From positions 31,111,066-31,175,065 of the forward strand of contig CAXKWD010000011.1 in NCBI GenBank assembly GCA_964059195.1: a DNA stretch of 64,000 nucleotides, read 5' to 3'. Below the pieces are notes generated by a model that searched no databases, was not told the DNA's origin, and saw only the letters and a program-made list of their open reading frames with translations. Source of the DNA: Ectobius pallidus (taxonomy: Eukaryota > Arthropoda > Insecta > Blattodea > Ectobiidae). Of the stretch, positions 1-11,602 are shown piece after piece. Numbering within the stretch: position 1 is the first letter of the stretch; each line of letters starts with the position of its first letter. The position numbers and the translations under genes are program-made.

Positions 1-548
1 ATTAGGGGCATGTGGTCAGTATGCCATCATACAGATTAAAATAAACATTCAAAACTACATATATACTTTCTTATACAGAACAAGGTACATAAAACTTCTA
101 CAGATAATATTATCTACTCTACTCTACTACTACTGGAGTCCAGTAGTCTACAAACTACGCTACTCTACAGAGCAAACTACAATTACTACAGCTACTAAAA
201 GGCACCTAAGTGATGTACCTTCTTCTGTAGAAGAGAGTATATATGTACTTTTGAATCTGTATAATATGTTGAATTAATAAAATTACAATAAAGTTGAAAT
301 AAAATCTTAGCAGATTACGTCCTGGTACAGAAGCCTAGACACCAGGATCTAATCAAACAGATTTATTTTAATTATATTTATTAGCATGCCATCACCCATG
401 GCCGGTAATGATGTTTCCGTAATCAAGGAACTACTCAGTTTGTATCATGAGGCTGAGTACATCCTGTTCCAGACCTCCCTCCCTCAGAAAAATCGAGGAG
501 ACATCGTGCATCGAACCCGGGCCTGCGAATCCATAGCCAGCAAACATA
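1..548 (-). repeat. SINE-C copy, interrupted by a 356-bp insertion
   Basis: Positions 1-29 and 386-548 together match the SINE-C family seen intact at 32158-32467. The GGGGCATGTGGTCAG block lies in the left part; the GGCTGAGTACATCC, CAGACCTCCCTCCCTCAG and AATCGAACCCGGGCC blocks lie in the right part. The last is the reverse complement of a Pol III box B, so the element runs on the minus strand. The tRNA-like head is degenerate after about 535. An ORF can be read across 386-589, but it is only the SINE consensus and is not a gene. Confidence 0.75.
30..385. mobile_element. Unidentified insertion inside SINE-C
   Basis: The insert is bounded by a 9-bp direct repeat, ATGCCATCA, at 21-29 and 386-394, the expected trace of a target-site duplication. 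It is AT-rich, has no ORF, and carries a small perfect hairpin near 134-150 (CTACTGG pairing with CCAGTAG). No terminal inverted repeats or poly-A tail are visible. Its left end loosely resembles the arms of the foldback at 61.6 kb (shared ATTAAAATAAACAT and TACAGAACA blocks), so it may be a derivative of that family. Confidence 0.5.
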
Positions 549-1036
549 CAAGCTTAAAAAATAAATTCAATACAAATTTATCAGTATAAATTGCCAATCA
601 GAGCGCTGAAAATGAAACCATTTTTATGGTAAGCACTTCATTTAATACGATTCTGTTGTTTGTAGTGTACCAATTCCGAATGAAAACAATTACGTTTTAC
701 TCCATTAAATCGCGCTTCCATTAAATTGGTAATAATTAATTCAACTTTGTTAAACTGAACACATTTGAGGTGATGGAAATGAAAACATATTTTATATTAG
801 TTACGAGAAAATCAAAAGTGATTTAAATTGAAGGAAATAATAACAGTAACAATATACACAACTTCGCACTACACAGTTATTCAAGCATTGATGAAGGCCA
901 ATGAGGTGTGACAATGAGCAAACCATAGCACACTTAAAATCAATAATTCGTATGGCCTAATACCCCATATTTGTTTTTTATGTTTTTAATGTATACCAGA
1001 TAGACGTATGGAAATAATTAAATACAAAATTAATGT

Positions 1037-1329
1037 GAAGTATAAGTAAGTAAAGTAATCCCTATACAGGCCATGGAGGCCCAGAGGGTTCCAGGAGGTT
1101 GAGGCTCCCAGATTTTGGACATTCGGCACATGAAGGTGGTAAGACTGGCCGCCTTTAACCCCAGCATTGCTACTGGTACTCATATCTGTTACAAACTGAG
1201 TCGAACCCGGAGTCATAGTGCCAACAGAAAGACTAAGCTGATTGAAAAACTCTGACCTCATCGGGAATCGAACCCGCGACCTTTCGGTTTATAGCGCAGC
1301 GCCTCAACCACTACGCTACGGCGTACCCC
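1037..1329 (-). mobile_element. SINE-A, full-length tRNA-derived SINE with TSD
   Basis: On the minus strand the element starts GGGGTACGCCGTAGCGTAG (box A region) followed by GGTCGCGGGTTCGATTCCC (box B). It then has a unique body with GAGTGCCAGGAGCAATCC-type blocks, and ends at GGCCTGTATAGGG. A perfect 13-bp direct repeat, ACAAAATTAATGT, flanks it at 1024-1036 and 1330-1342, showing LINE-type retroposition. It is the best-bounded member of the family; other copies lie at 32.6, 37.5, 47.2 and 61.3 kb. Confidence 0.85.
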
Positions 1330-1464
1330 ACAAAATTAATGTACAAGTGATTATACTAAATCTATTTGTATTTCTCCGATACTGGGTCTAATCTGAATGT
1401 ACCCTAAGGTATCATAGTTCGAGATAAATGGCATTATGTCTCTTAGAGAAGAGGTATCATTACC

Positions 1465-1750
1465 AAAGACTAACTGTTATGCTTATTTTCCCTTACAAGA
1501 ATACGGACAGGCGGTAAGGTAAGGCCATCGCCTCGAAGACCAAGTAGAGGAAGCTAAGGTATTGGGTTCAGAACCTCTAATTTAGTCTTGGAGTTCTTTA
1601 AGTTGTCGCAAATCTACGGTACGGGATTCACGGATTATAGTCTCTCCAGGAGGAATTCGTGCCCAGGGATTTTACGTCCTGAAATGTCCACCGACCTCGG
1701 CCAGGTGTGAACCTACGGACCTAGAGGCGGGAACTCTACCTCTACACAAC
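1465..1750 (+). repeat. Repeat D copy
   Basis: Shares blocks with 53925-54170, in the same order: TTATGCTTATTTTCC, GACAGGCGGTAAG, GCCATCGCCTC, AAGCTAAGGTAT and CTTGGAGTTCTTT. It ends in a GC-richer part with ACGGACCTAGAGGCGGGAA. No ORF and no Pol III boxes are obvious. Probably an interspersed non-coding element of unknown class; a third, shorter copy is at 8055-8170. Confidence 0.5.
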
Positions 1751-2143
1751 CGAGGCCAACTATTTTTAATGTAAGATGAAGTGTAATTGGCCTAAATTGA
1801 AAAGCGAGTGAGAAGTGAATAACTACTGTACAGACAACGAATTACTTCATTGGTCAAATTATGGATGTTAAAATCGTACGAATTGCACACAAAACTAAAA
1901 AAAGGAAACTTAACAAGAGCTGCATTCTACAGCAACCACTTTGACGATTAGTATTCTATCAGTGGGATGCACGCCAAATCCAAATTGTGGAGTGACAATT
2001 TCTTTCTTTTTCTCCACTAGAAACGATAAGATCATTCATTAATAAAGAATATAATAAAATAACTGTTCATAAGCAGTTCAACATTTGGATATATAATCGA
2101 TCCAACTATAAGAACTGAGTCAAAACAGCCCGAAGAAGTTCAC

Positions 2144-2374
2144 ATGGAGAAATATAGAATCCACGATCCCAATAATCCTTTCTATAAGAAAAAATATAAT
2201 CTAACTTCAATAGAAGTAATTGGTCTTATGGTGGGTGCAAGAGGTACAATTCCTCGCCTCTTCGTAGACTTCTGCGCACGTTTTGGCTTCCATAAAAACT
2301 TTATATCAAACATCTCCATTGCTGCCATTAGAGGATCAATTGTTGTGTTGAAAAATCATCTATATGCAACTTAG
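2144..2374 (+). pseudogene. LINE-like ORF tail (76 aa)
   Basis: A 76-residue open frame whose centre reads EVIGLMVGARGTIP and later RGSIVVLKNHLY. I recognise this pattern from the C-terminal region of reverse-transcriptase-bearing transposon polyproteins found in animal genomes, where a 'GLLxGARGTIP...GS..IxxNHLY' block follows the RT. The start at 2144 is just the first ATG after a stop; the upstream RT is missing. The stop comes right after the NHLYAT end, which fits a natural C-terminus. Treated as a 5'-truncated relic, not a host gene. Confidence 0.55.
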
Positions 2375-3033
2375 AAGAGCAATATCCTATGATTTTGACT
2401 GCATTTTTGTTGTTGTTTTGTTTGTTATGTTCCCTTGTTACGTTCCTTTATGTATCTTGTATGTATTTATTTCCATGTTTATTATATATTGTAAGGTATG
2501 CTTTGTCTAATGGCAGCCACTTAATGGAGGAAGCTGAAAGATTTTCTTTCTCAATAATTCCTATCTAAATATTCGGGTGGAAAAAAAATCAAACCTTAAG
2601 AAACAGCAGAATTGTTAAGAAATATATCACGAGATCTCAGCAGAATTTGAAGATCGATCACCTTTCTGAATACCTAAGCTCGAGGGATATGCATACGATG
2701 TACTGACAGAAATCCAAGAATAATTTAAATGTTATAAAAATAAATAAAATTGAAAGATAACACTACAAATATATTAATGACGTAAGAGACAACAATAACA
2801 ATGGTTTTTTTTAACAAATGCGTACAAAATGGATGAGATTGTACTGCAAGGAATACGCAATATTTTGTGCAGTGGAAGGCTTCAATGAACGACTAACTTG
2901 AAGTAAATGTGGCGAATGCCTAAGGTTCTGCTAGAAATATTTAATGAAGGGTTACATTAGCAATACTAATAGTAAATGAAATATACTAAATAGCATCAGT
3001 TTCCAAGCTTTGAACCATATAACGGGAAACAGA

Positions 3034-3360
3034 ATTGGTTTTTGGATGAAAATTGTGAATTGCTTTATTCTTGTATTTTACTAAATCTTTTAAAATGATG
3101 TATCATAAACAATTGTACTTAATTTCATACATTTTCTACTTTTTTAGAAGATGCAGTCTATGGAGTAGGGATGGTTTAACCTTGAAGCTCAATTGGTTTT
3201 TGCAAGAAAATTTATATTTTTTATTGTTGTATCTTATTCTGTGGACTTCCCTCTTTAAAATGATGTATTATACATAACTGTACTATATTTCTATCCGTGA
3301 TATTTTTTTCTGAGAAAATCCAGGCTATGGAGCATGGATGTTTTAAACGTGAAGCTCGTT
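3034..3360. repeat. Two diverged tandem units of about 165 bp
   Basis: ATTGGTTTTT, TTTAAAATGATGTAT and CTATGGAG(TA/CA)(G/T)GGATG recur in the same order, offset by 158-167 bp (3091 versus 3256 for TAAAATGATG; 3158 versus 3325 for CTATGG). The divergence and indels show an old duplication. Short ORFs across it are AT-rich chance frames. Confidence 0.7.
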
Positions 3361-4169
3361 TATGGAAGTTTACTTTCTTATATAAAATGTAGCTTTACTT
3401 AACCTAGAAACTTGAATTCAGGATTTGTTTATACAGATTTCTTACATACAATGAAATAATATCTTCTGAATCGGTTAATCTATGAACGAATTACAGGTAA
3501 CTTAGTACTTAAAAAGTTTATAAAAGTTGGTTATAAAGAAAAATCAAATTTCAGTAAAGTATTTTTATGAAAAATCATTATTTCATTACTGACATAGGGT
3601 ACATATCTACAAACTGTAAGAAAATCAAGTGCCTCGCTTTAGAATTTTTTTTTAAAGAAAAGGTACATAAATAGTTAACATTTGACGAACGTATAAGAAA
3701 GACAGAAACTAGTAGAATATACACAGAGTTCAAGGGAATAGAATAAACAATGTATACAAGAAGGCCTTAGTGTTACAGTTGGCTAATTCCGTGTCTCTGG
3801 TTGCAAAAGCTTTCTTAGCGAATTTCGTATTTTACATGTAATCCTCAAGTTATGCCTTAGCTCAGAAGATTATATCTCCCGACTTGACTTCAGCTTCAAG
3901 GTGTTGTTGCACGTACGAATGTACTTTTGACACCATAAAATTAACGTTTATTTTTTTTAAATCATATTAAAATGTTTATATAATTATCGAATCTCCTTCT
4001 CGTTAGCTCTTTGCATTGCCAACTATTATGTAAAGGATTTTATTAATAATCTTGATTACACCGAGATGATTTGAATCCAATAAGTAGAAAGCCTGGAAAT
4101 TTTTTGAAAATCATGAACTGCTAAACTACAGCAAACGTTAATAAGATACTTTGTTTTTAAGTTACATTA
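3361..4169. other. AT-rich stretch with no recognised feature
   Basis: Short poly-A/poly-T runs only. No ORF over 60 codons and no terminal repeats seen. Confidence 0.6.
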
Positions 4170-4645
4170 CGTTTCATCATCACGGTTTTTTGTGTATGTC
4201 TGCATCTTCCGTATTCTCAATCTCCAAGCCTCTCTATCTTCTTATAGATTCTCAGGAAAGTTCTTCTCCTTCATGTCTTCTTGTATCCCAATAAACCATC
4301 CCTTCTTTGGTCTGCCTCTCTTCTTTCTACCAGAGGATTCCATCTGAACATCTTCTCCTCCCCATCCTTCTCACATGACCATACCACATGAGTTGCTTTT
4401 CTTTAATTTCATCTATTATAGTGTGTTATACTTCCATTTGTTCCCGAATTTCTTCATTTCTAATTCTTTCCGTCCTAGAAGTTCTATTTGCTCTTTCCCA
4501 AAAATCCATTTCTGCTTCTAATAATTTTCTTTCCTCTCTCTTTTTAATTGGCCAAATTTCTGAAACGTATTGTGCATACGTAAGTTCCGCATAGAAGATG
4601 CTACAGTTTGATAATACCACAGGTAAATTTCGCAACAAAGTTTTT
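4170..4645 (-). pseudogene. LINE-beta ORF2 C-terminal fragment
   Basis: Read on the minus strand the region encodes pieces such as RANRTSRTERIRNEEIREQMEV (4426-4638). Further toward lower coordinates come segments matching the GHVKRMGEER and GRKKRGR(S/P)KK parts of the better copy at 40410-40691. The 3' end (plus-strand 4180-4215) carries the reverse complement of the CATCAAAAACCGTGATGATG tail common to all family copies. Frameshifts split the ORF and the RT core is absent. This is the finger-like tail following reverse transcriptase in a non-LTR retrotransposon. Confidence 0.75.
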
Positions 4646-5070
4646 CAGTTGTCTAATACCCATAGACTATTTTCGAACAATTTGGAGTAGACTTATGACT
4701 GGTTGATTTATAAGAGAATTGTTCGATTTTTTCTCTCGCCTTTCTTTTTTTCAGTATTAACACACTTCTCCTCTGCATTTTTTTTATCAAAACGTTCTTT
4801 GTTCAATCACCACGCGAAACTGTATGTTTTTTAACATTACATGTCTTTACTGAACTGCATATTCAAAAATGTTCACCCCTTTTTCACTTTATTTTCCTTA
4901 CTTAAACCACACTTGTCTTCGTTATCAAGTCCTTTCTTTAATATTAATCTTATTAGCGAAATAGCACGGTGAAGTGGTGAAATCTGTAGCAAGATAGAGT
5001 ACGGAAATATTAATGGGAAGAAGGCCTTGAAATTGGAGATAAAATAGAATTATTGAAACAAGTTCAAAAT

Positions 5071-5103
5071 CCTGATGATGACGGGGATACCCGTTGAAAC
5101 GTA
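5071..5103 (+). ncRNA. Hammerhead-like motif 3
   Basis: Core CTGATGA at 5072-5078, one extra T (5079), then stem II 5080-5085 pairing with 5090-5095 (GACGGG with CCCGTT, one G-U wobble) around loop GATA. GAAA follows at 5096-5099, and ACGT at 5099-5102 can self-pair in a dimer. No clear stem I is visible, so this copy is probably the weakest of the four. Confidence 0.35.
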
Positions 5104-5524
5104 TGTTCAGGGTGAATGTACCTAATAGTGAAGTTAGAAATCAATCTTGCTACCTTTCTTTATTGTTTCACTTTCATGATGAAACACTGAACACAACAAG
5201 AAATACAAACAAGATACTACAACAGAGCAATCAAAGCATAAAAACTAAATTTAGCAACACCCAACACGGAATTTCCCTGCGGCAGAAGAATTTCTGATAA
5301 TAATAATATCTTCTGCGTAATCACTTAAACCCGCGCGAATGAAATGCCTGAAAATTTGTGTGCTGGAATTACCTGTATAGTGTAATGAACCTTAACTTTT
5401 TTGTGCGGGATTAGGCCTTCCCGACCGTTAAAAGTGTTTCTCTCACATCGACTATCTAAAAAATAAATTAGTTTAGAGATTAAATTAGAATATTAAAATA
5501 CTAACAATATGGTGTGAAAGCTTC

Positions 5525-5632
5525 GTCATCTACCAGAGGCAGATACTACAAAAAATCCAAGGCGTTACGGGGATCGAACCTGGACGAGTGGATTCGTATT
5601 CAGCAACACTAACTACTAGATCAGGTAGGCGG
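5525..5632 (-). repeat. SINE-C fragment (tRNA-like head)
   Basis: CGTCATCTACCAGAGGCAGA at the left is the SINE 3' end and GGGATCGAACCTGGACGAG is the reverse-complement box B. The box A region reaches 5632 (GATCAGGTAGGCGG). The central body is deleted. The plus strand therefore shows 3' end joined to 5' head, a large internal deletion. Confidence 0.6.
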
Positions 5633-6149
5633 TCAGTTACAATTAATATTGAGAGAAAATTACTGGAAAATCAGCAAATGAATAGTACATCTCTTCCGGC
5701 TCACTCTACAACCACTCTTTTTTTAGAACGTAATTTGGTATTAATGTAAGCCTTCCACTCAGTCGCAGAGCTGCCTGCTTAACTGGCATTCATTGATGGG
5801 TTGCCAATTATTTAGTTCCCTTTCTTCGAATTCCTTTTGAAGTCTTAAAACTCAGCTTCCAATGAACGTTGAATGCCGAACGGATTCAAAACCAACAGCA
5901 ATCTATTCTCAAGTGTTAAACCTACTAGAACTCCCAGATTTTCAAGATTTAGAGTAAATTAGCAAACCTTTTCACCATCGGAAGTAAAGGGCACTATGTC
6001 CATTTTCACGGATGTAAGTATTTTCTTCTAAATATTATTGTTCTGCCTACTTTTAGTTTGAGATACTGTTAAAATGTCTTCATTCAAACTTCTAGCATTT
6101 AATGCAAACAATATTATTTTGGCATGACCACGTAACATATTTATATGAA

Positions 6150-6520
6150 TGAATGAATGAATGAATAAGCCTTATTTGTCCCATGAAGGGCTATGGCCTC
6201 CTAATTAGGGGGAGCTCGATTAGGTATCACATATGGAGGGCTAGTCCATATGATCTTCAACATTCTAAGGTTGACTTGAAGTCTGTCTTGTGATTGTCTT
6301 TTCCACAACACTGATTTTGGACCACTGTTTTTATAGCACTGTCTTGTTATTTTCCTTTAGTTTTGCTCTCCACTTGGTTCTGTCCTTTGCCATTGTGGAC
6401 AAGTGTACGCCTGCTTCTGCCTTGAAGTCATCTGCCCACCTGGTACCTGGTCTTCCACGGTGTCTCCTGCCATTACGGGGGTCCCACGTTGATGAAATGT
6501 GTGCCCACCTAGCCATAGGC
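6150..6520 (-). pseudogene. LINE ORF2 C-terminus, GRPGTRWADD type
   Basis: The minus-strand frame 6331-6516 reads WDPRNGRRHRGRPGTRWADD, followed by a MAKDRTKWR block. The 'P..G.RxRGRPxxRWxDD...A.DRxxWR' pattern is the classic end of a non-LTR retrotransposon reverse-transcriptase polyprotein. The region to its left (6166-6330) looks like the 3' UTR and ends at an (AATG)n tract at 6150-6166, likely the element's simple-repeat tail. Only the tail of the protein remains. Confidence 0.75.
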
Positions 6521-6624
6521 TACACTATAGGCTTATATAGGCTACACTAATAAATTATCTTTGTTCTTTGGAGGCTTGTGTGTTATCTTTCATTATTTTT
6601 ATTTCTTAGCAACATATATTTTGG

Positions 6625-7085
6625 TCTTTTTCATACCTTATGTATGGAACCCATGTCTGGGGCAATTCCTCAATTGCTACTGTAGTTTACAAACCGGAAA
6701 GGACTACGATGCTTATTTTGGCCAAAAAGGATGTAATGAGCATTGTGAAACACTTTTCATTCAATATAAAATAATGACTTTCCCTTGTATATTCATATTC
6801 GCTTCCTTCACATTTTTAAAGAAAAGACTTGAATTATATTTTGAGAGAATGCAATTACATTCATCTAACACTAGAATTTGTGGAAATCTACAGCCCAAGC
6901 AAATCCGCACACCTAAGGCTCTTATTAGCTGGGGAAAATAGAAATGTTTAATAAATTGCCACCTAATGCAAAAAAAAAAATTATGAATGATGTGTCTAAA
7001 TGGTTAATGAACAAAGCATGTTATTCAATACAGGAGTTTTTGGAAGATAAATTATGTGGACTGCTGTATCGACTTGTAACGTATA
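6625..7085 (+). pseudogene. LINE-gamma ORF2 C-terminal relic
   Basis: Frame 6561-6941 includes a YVWNPCLG start resembling the 'GI.vWG' block that follows the RT thumb, then LHSSNTRICGNLQ. A -1 shift leads into 6944-7090 with MFNKLPPNAKKK, SKWLMNKACYSIQEFLEDK. The 'yNkLP..ik......LL..ayYSi.EFL' arrangement is typical of CR1/jockey-group LINE C-termini. The frameshift near 6942 and missing RT make it dead. The (ATT)n tract starting near 7155 fits a 3' microsatellite tail of the same insertion. Confidence 0.75.
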
Positions 7086-7119
7086 TTATTTTCTGTGAGT
7101 TCACAATTGTTTCTATTAA

Positions 7120-7218
7120 CTTAAAAGAAGAGAAGAAGAAGAAGAAGAAGCTAAATTGTTATTATTGTCATTATTATTATTATTATTATTATTATTACTC
7201 GTATTATTATTATTTTTA

Positions 7219-7274
<56 letters not shown>

Positions 7275-7276
7275 GA
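7120..7276. repeat. (GAA)n and (ATT)n microsatellite
   Basis: A short GAA run (7128-7150) is followed by about 120 bp of TTA/ATT repeats with a few interruptions. The poly-tyrosine ORF read across it is an artefact. Confidence 0.9.
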
Positions 7277-8054
7277 ATGACGTGGTAGCTAATCTATTTT
7301 AGTAGAGGAGTATATACGTACAGTACAGCTTTGTCAATAAGTCTTATTTGCTATTATCACATTTCACATCTAGTTCGCTTGTAAAAATGAATATATAATA
7401 CAACAGAATTAATATGATTCAGGTGCTTTATAATAAATATTAAAGTGTAATTAAGCATTCCGACTTTGATAGCTCATTAGCAGGTCTAACAAGCTAATAA
7501 TACACACGTGCAAATGGCAGCTATATAATAACACATGCAGATCGGAATCAGTACATGTGCTCAACTTTGTACGTTCTACTTCACACAATTCCAACTTTTA
7601 TGTTTTAAAAAAATCCAAAATGTTAGCTCAGCGCTTGCATTAATTACTTACAAGTGGTATGGCTTACTGATATATTCACTCCAATTTAATGATACATAAT
7701 TAAAACTTTGGGTAGGCAGAGAGCAGGATAACTCAGTGAAACCCACATAAAAATGTAGAGCAAATTACCACCACGTAAGAATAGAATCCACCTTGTTAAA
7801 GCTTTCATTTAAACCTATAACAAAATCTATAATATTCTATTGTTTTCATGAAGAGGTGACGTAGTTATAAAAGAGAAATTTCATTAATTATTCCACAATT
7901 TATTAGTCTATTTGATTACACGAACATTCCGCACTGAATTTTTTGTACGAAATACATCATTTGGATGTATACAAGTATGAATGTATGTAAAAGCATTCAT
8001 CACGTAAAAACGACAATACAAAAAGGAGATTCTTCAAATTTATTCGGCTATGTC
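7277..8054. other. Unassigned AT-rich stretch
   Basis: No terminal repeats, no family match to other parts of the window and no frame over 70 codons seen. Confidence 0.6.
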
Positions 8055-8170
8055 TCTCTCGCTCTCTCTCGAATCCTATGCCCCCATGTTGGGGCGAAGG
8101 GCCTCCAAGTGGAGGTTTCTGTTTACCGATGTGAATTTTGTTACGCTTATTTTCCTAGAGAGGGCACTGC
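8055..8170 (+). repeat. Repeat D fragment
   Basis: Matches 53925-54020: CCCCATGTTGGGGCGAAGG, GCCTCCAAGTGGAGGTTTCT, then TTGTTACGCTTATTTTCC. The first two blocks hold inverted repeats (CCCCA/TGGGG; CCTCCA/TGGAGG), so this end of the element can form adjacent hairpins. Confidence 0.6.
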
Positions 8171-9109
8171 ATTGTACTATATTATGATGAACAAATAAAT
8201 AAATACCCTTATATAACGGTTGTTCTGCAATGTTACTTAGACTGTAACTGTCACCGGTTTGCATGAATTTTGTGACTCATGTGTTCTTTAATACCTAAAT
8301 TTTCAGATATGCGACTATCGCATTAAAAACCTCATCAGTTCTATCGACCTGGCCCGGATAGAACTCAAGAACTTGGGAACCAAAAGCTAATGCCATACTG
8401 ATTGTTCCACCGAAGCCTACATGGAAAACATTAATTCTGGGATCCAGTATACTAATATCCTCCTTTTACCCTTTCGTTATTCTCGTTAATAGACTAATAC
8501 CACCTCTCAGTATAATGACTTTATTTTTTCCCCACCCTGTATACAGAAGCAGTTAAGTTCTCTAATTAAACGCATTACATTATTCTATGTAGCTCATAAT
8601 GTATGTATTTTGTAGCTGAACACGGGATGTTCTTTACAGTAATGTGAAGGAAGACATAGAAGTTGCTCCACAAACTAGTTCTCTTTCTTAAGAAACACAT
8701 CAATTATTTTGTGCTGATGCTTGCTCTTGCTTTCCTTGCTTCGAGTACAATGCTAATTATATACCAGCTGAATTCAAATGTTTCAATTTAGAGCGGTGGA
8801 ATTCTGCGAAGCATAAAAACTAACACTGTTCTACTCACGAAGCATTTAATGCAACATCCCCTTAATTTGTATTGTGGCCACGGAGTTAAGTTAAGTTAAC
8901 TTAAATCTCAATAGAAAAAATTACCAACATCACCGATAGAAAAAGAATTGTTCTACTGCAAAAATATTTATATGGATTATTAAGCAGTCTAATTTTCTTT
9001 CTTGTAATTTTTCTCCTGTATTTAGGTTATTTTTTTATTATTGATTTGGATAATTATTCTTAGTTTATTTATTCATTTTGTTTCTTTTCATATCTATTAT
9101 TATTTCTTC
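8171..9109. other. Unassigned stretch with one hairpin
   Basis: Near 8309-8322 the sequence TGCGA/TCGCA can pair, and a CTGATGAGG lies just 5' of it on the minus strand, but without hammerhead organisation. Nothing else recognised. Confidence 0.5.
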
Positions 9110-9521
9110 TTCTGCTTTTACGGCCTCATTGGACCACTTCAGTCAATCATTTCTCGGTCTTCCTATCACAGATACTATACGGAAGAAAAGGATCTCTTTT
9201 TTTGGTCACATTATGAGGACACCAGAAACTCGACTGACAAGAAAAATTATAGAGAAACTCTGGAATATGAAGCAACAAGTAGGATGGATTACAGAAATTA
9301 GAGAGGATATGACAGAATTAGAAATAACTTTGGATGACTTGAAAAACAAAACAGGAAATTCAAGGAAACTTAAAAATATTAAAATAAGATTTAAGCCAAA
9401 AATAGACAGACGCCAGACAATAAAGAGGGTATTTACAGATGAAGAGCGACAGAGAAGATCGGAACGCATGAAAAACTACTGGGCAAATCTATTATTATTT
9501 ATAATATTATTCTTGTAAATC
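9110..9521 (+). pseudogene. LINE ORF2 C-terminal fragment (FFGHIMRTP type)
   Basis: Frame 9078-9518 reads TIRKKRISFFGHIMRTPETR followed by a highly charged tail rich in Lys, Arg and Glu, ending near SERMKNYWANL. The 'RR.sFFGHi.R' block is homologous in position to the WAGHVARM and WYGHVKRM blocks of the other LINE families here, so it marks the segment after the RT domain. The natural stop at 9516 is followed directly by an 85-bp tandem array that may be the element's 3' UTR. Confidence 0.65.
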
Positions 9522-9524
9522 TGT

Positions 9525-9782
9525 TAACACTTTGCAACACCCTGTACTAATATTTTACTAGATTACTAGCTTTGTTGATTTATTTTATTTTGTTAATGTC
9601 TTCACTTTTTAACATTGTTCAACACACTGCACTAATATTCCACTAGTTCACTAGCTTCATTGATTTATTTTATTTTGTTCATGTTTTCTTTTGTTATCAT
9701 TTTTAAACACACCGCACTAATATTTAAACAGTTTACTAACTGTGTTGATTTATTTTATTTAGTTAATTTCTTCTTTTGTTAA
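9525..9782. repeat. 85-bp tandem repeat, three units
   Basis: The block (A/G)TTGATTTATTTTATTT recurs at 9574, 9659 and 9744, spacing exactly 85 bp, preceded each time by CACT/TACTAATATT and ACTAG/ACAG blocks. The array lies immediately downstream of the LINE stop codon, suggesting tandem duplication within a 3' UTR. Confidence 0.85.
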
Positions 9783-10824
9783 CTATACAGCAAAATTGTT
9801 AAGGGAAATATAATTTAATACCACATTTAAGAATAAAACATGCACTTTTTCATTTAAATCTTAAAATGTGCACTTACCCTCGGAATATGTATTTATATTC
9901 ATTAACAAATACTGGTAAAATTGTCTAAAAGTGTTACTAACAAAATATATGATTTATGCATACTTTTAAATATATATATAAAAAAGAACATGCATTTTGC
10001 ATACAAATCCGGGCTCTACTGATTATAAATACCTGTTTTTAGGTTAAGAACTTTGCAACCAAAACAATAGATATACGAGATGTAACAGAGTACCGTATAA
10101 AGTTTGCCACAAAGCGAGATTAGTATAGTGTAACATGGGCAATGTATGTTAACAAGATACACAGCAAGAGAACGCTATTATCTCATGTTTAAATTAGATG
10201 TTAATTTATGCCCCCGTAATAATGAATGAATACTCCACACTCAGCTTACAACAATATGTTCAAATTAAAATGCGATGACCAAGATCCTCAAAGAGAGAAA
10301 TCACAAAATTTTCAACAATAATAAAAAATCTTGCATAACATTTTTTTACCTCTTTTAAAAACTTTTTTACAACTGTACTGAAGAATCACTCGCGATTTTA
10401 TAAATGTTTGTTAAGTAATTATTGCTTAGTTCTAACCTTGAACTTAAAGGAACATTTTGGTGATTGTAATTAATACTTTTTTTGTTTATGCAACGAACCT
10501 TAATAATAATTTGTTAATTCCAGAATATGTTAATATTTTCATAGAAGTGTCTTAATTATCATTATAGGCAAGTTGCGAACTTAAAAAGCGCTTCGAATTT
10601 AGAGAACATCAGTAGGAGTGTAACACTTTATTATTTTAATTATTAATTATATTAGTGATTAATTATGTTAATTATATTAATCTAAATTTATTAACCCAAG
10701 TTTAATTTTTTAAGACGAATTAATTTGTTAAATCTATAATCATTTCGTTCAAATAACCAACATTCAAAACAAATAAATCGTAATATGTAGGCCTACTTTA
10801 CTATTCACGCTTAACTCACATTCT
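9783..10824. other. Unassigned; one hAT-like end near 10019
   Basis: On the minus strand a TAGAGCCCGGATTTGTATG end lies at about 10001-10019 and resembles the TAGAGCAAGGCATTT ends of the hAT family at 23752-24459. No matching partner end or TSD was found, so this is a possible broken copy only. Confidence 0.35.
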
Positions 10825-10834
10825 TTAAATTCAA

Positions 10835-11040
10835 CAACAAGGCATGGCTGGGTATTTAAAACGTTCGCCTTTCACCGCTGCGACCCGGGATCGAATCTCG
10901 GTGGACACAAGTGGAATTTGTGGTGGACAAAATGGGGTCGGGGCAGGTTTTCTCGGGGTGCTCTCTTTTCCAATGCCATATATAATTTCACCAGAGCTAC
11001 ATTCATCATACTATGACCATGAGTTGCAATAAAGGAATTA
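10835..11040 (+). mobile_element. SINE-E with TSD
   Basis: A tRNA-like head (GGCATGGCTGGGT, then GGGATCGAATCTCGG as box B) is followed by a short body and a 3' end GTTGCAATAAAGGAATTA. A perfect 10-bp direct repeat, TTAAATTCAA, flanks it (10825-10834 and 11041-11050). Only copy of this family in the window. The 62-aa ORF across it is not a gene. Confidence 0.75.
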
Positions 11041-11602
11041 TTAAATTCAATAGCAGATGTCCTTCAATCTTCATTTCAAGAAAACATCAACATCCAAAAT
11101 GTATTATTGCTGAAGACTACTAGCAACTTACACAACCACTTACATGTTGTTTGTGGACATCTAAACCCCTTTTATTCCCTGCAGTGCGAATAAATATAAT
11201 GTGATAGCCTACAACTAACTACGAAATTTACTCCTTACAAAAGAAACTTCATTCAAGTAAATGGAAATCCTCTTTGATTTATTTACATAGAAAGGTCTTT
11301 TGAAGAAGAACCGTATAACAAAATGCTCCTGAACTGAAAAGCCTTCCTTATCTACGTACAACCTAAGTTGAAAATACTTATCAGTTCTCTTCATCCGACT
11401 GTGAAGTCGGTGATGCACAAGATGGAGAGAGATATTGAACGTTTGAAAATAACATATTATGTACATTATACTAGGCCTACTCTCAAGGTCTTAAGATCGT
11501 TCTGTGTTCGATAATTTATCTTCAGTTTTCTTCAATAAATATTAAGAAGACTGAATTAGACTGCGTACAAACTAATGTTGTCGTGGGCTAATTATGAGGA
11601 TA

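Noticed and set aside
7157..7276. 110-codon frame ending in poly-tyrosine
   Set aside because: Translation of an ATT microsatellite fused to a LINE relic.
8289..8345. Minus-strand CTGATGAGG with hairpin and CTGAAAA as a hammerhead
   Set aside because: The TGCGA/TCGCA stem is not adjacent to the core on either side and the GAAA junction is not closed.
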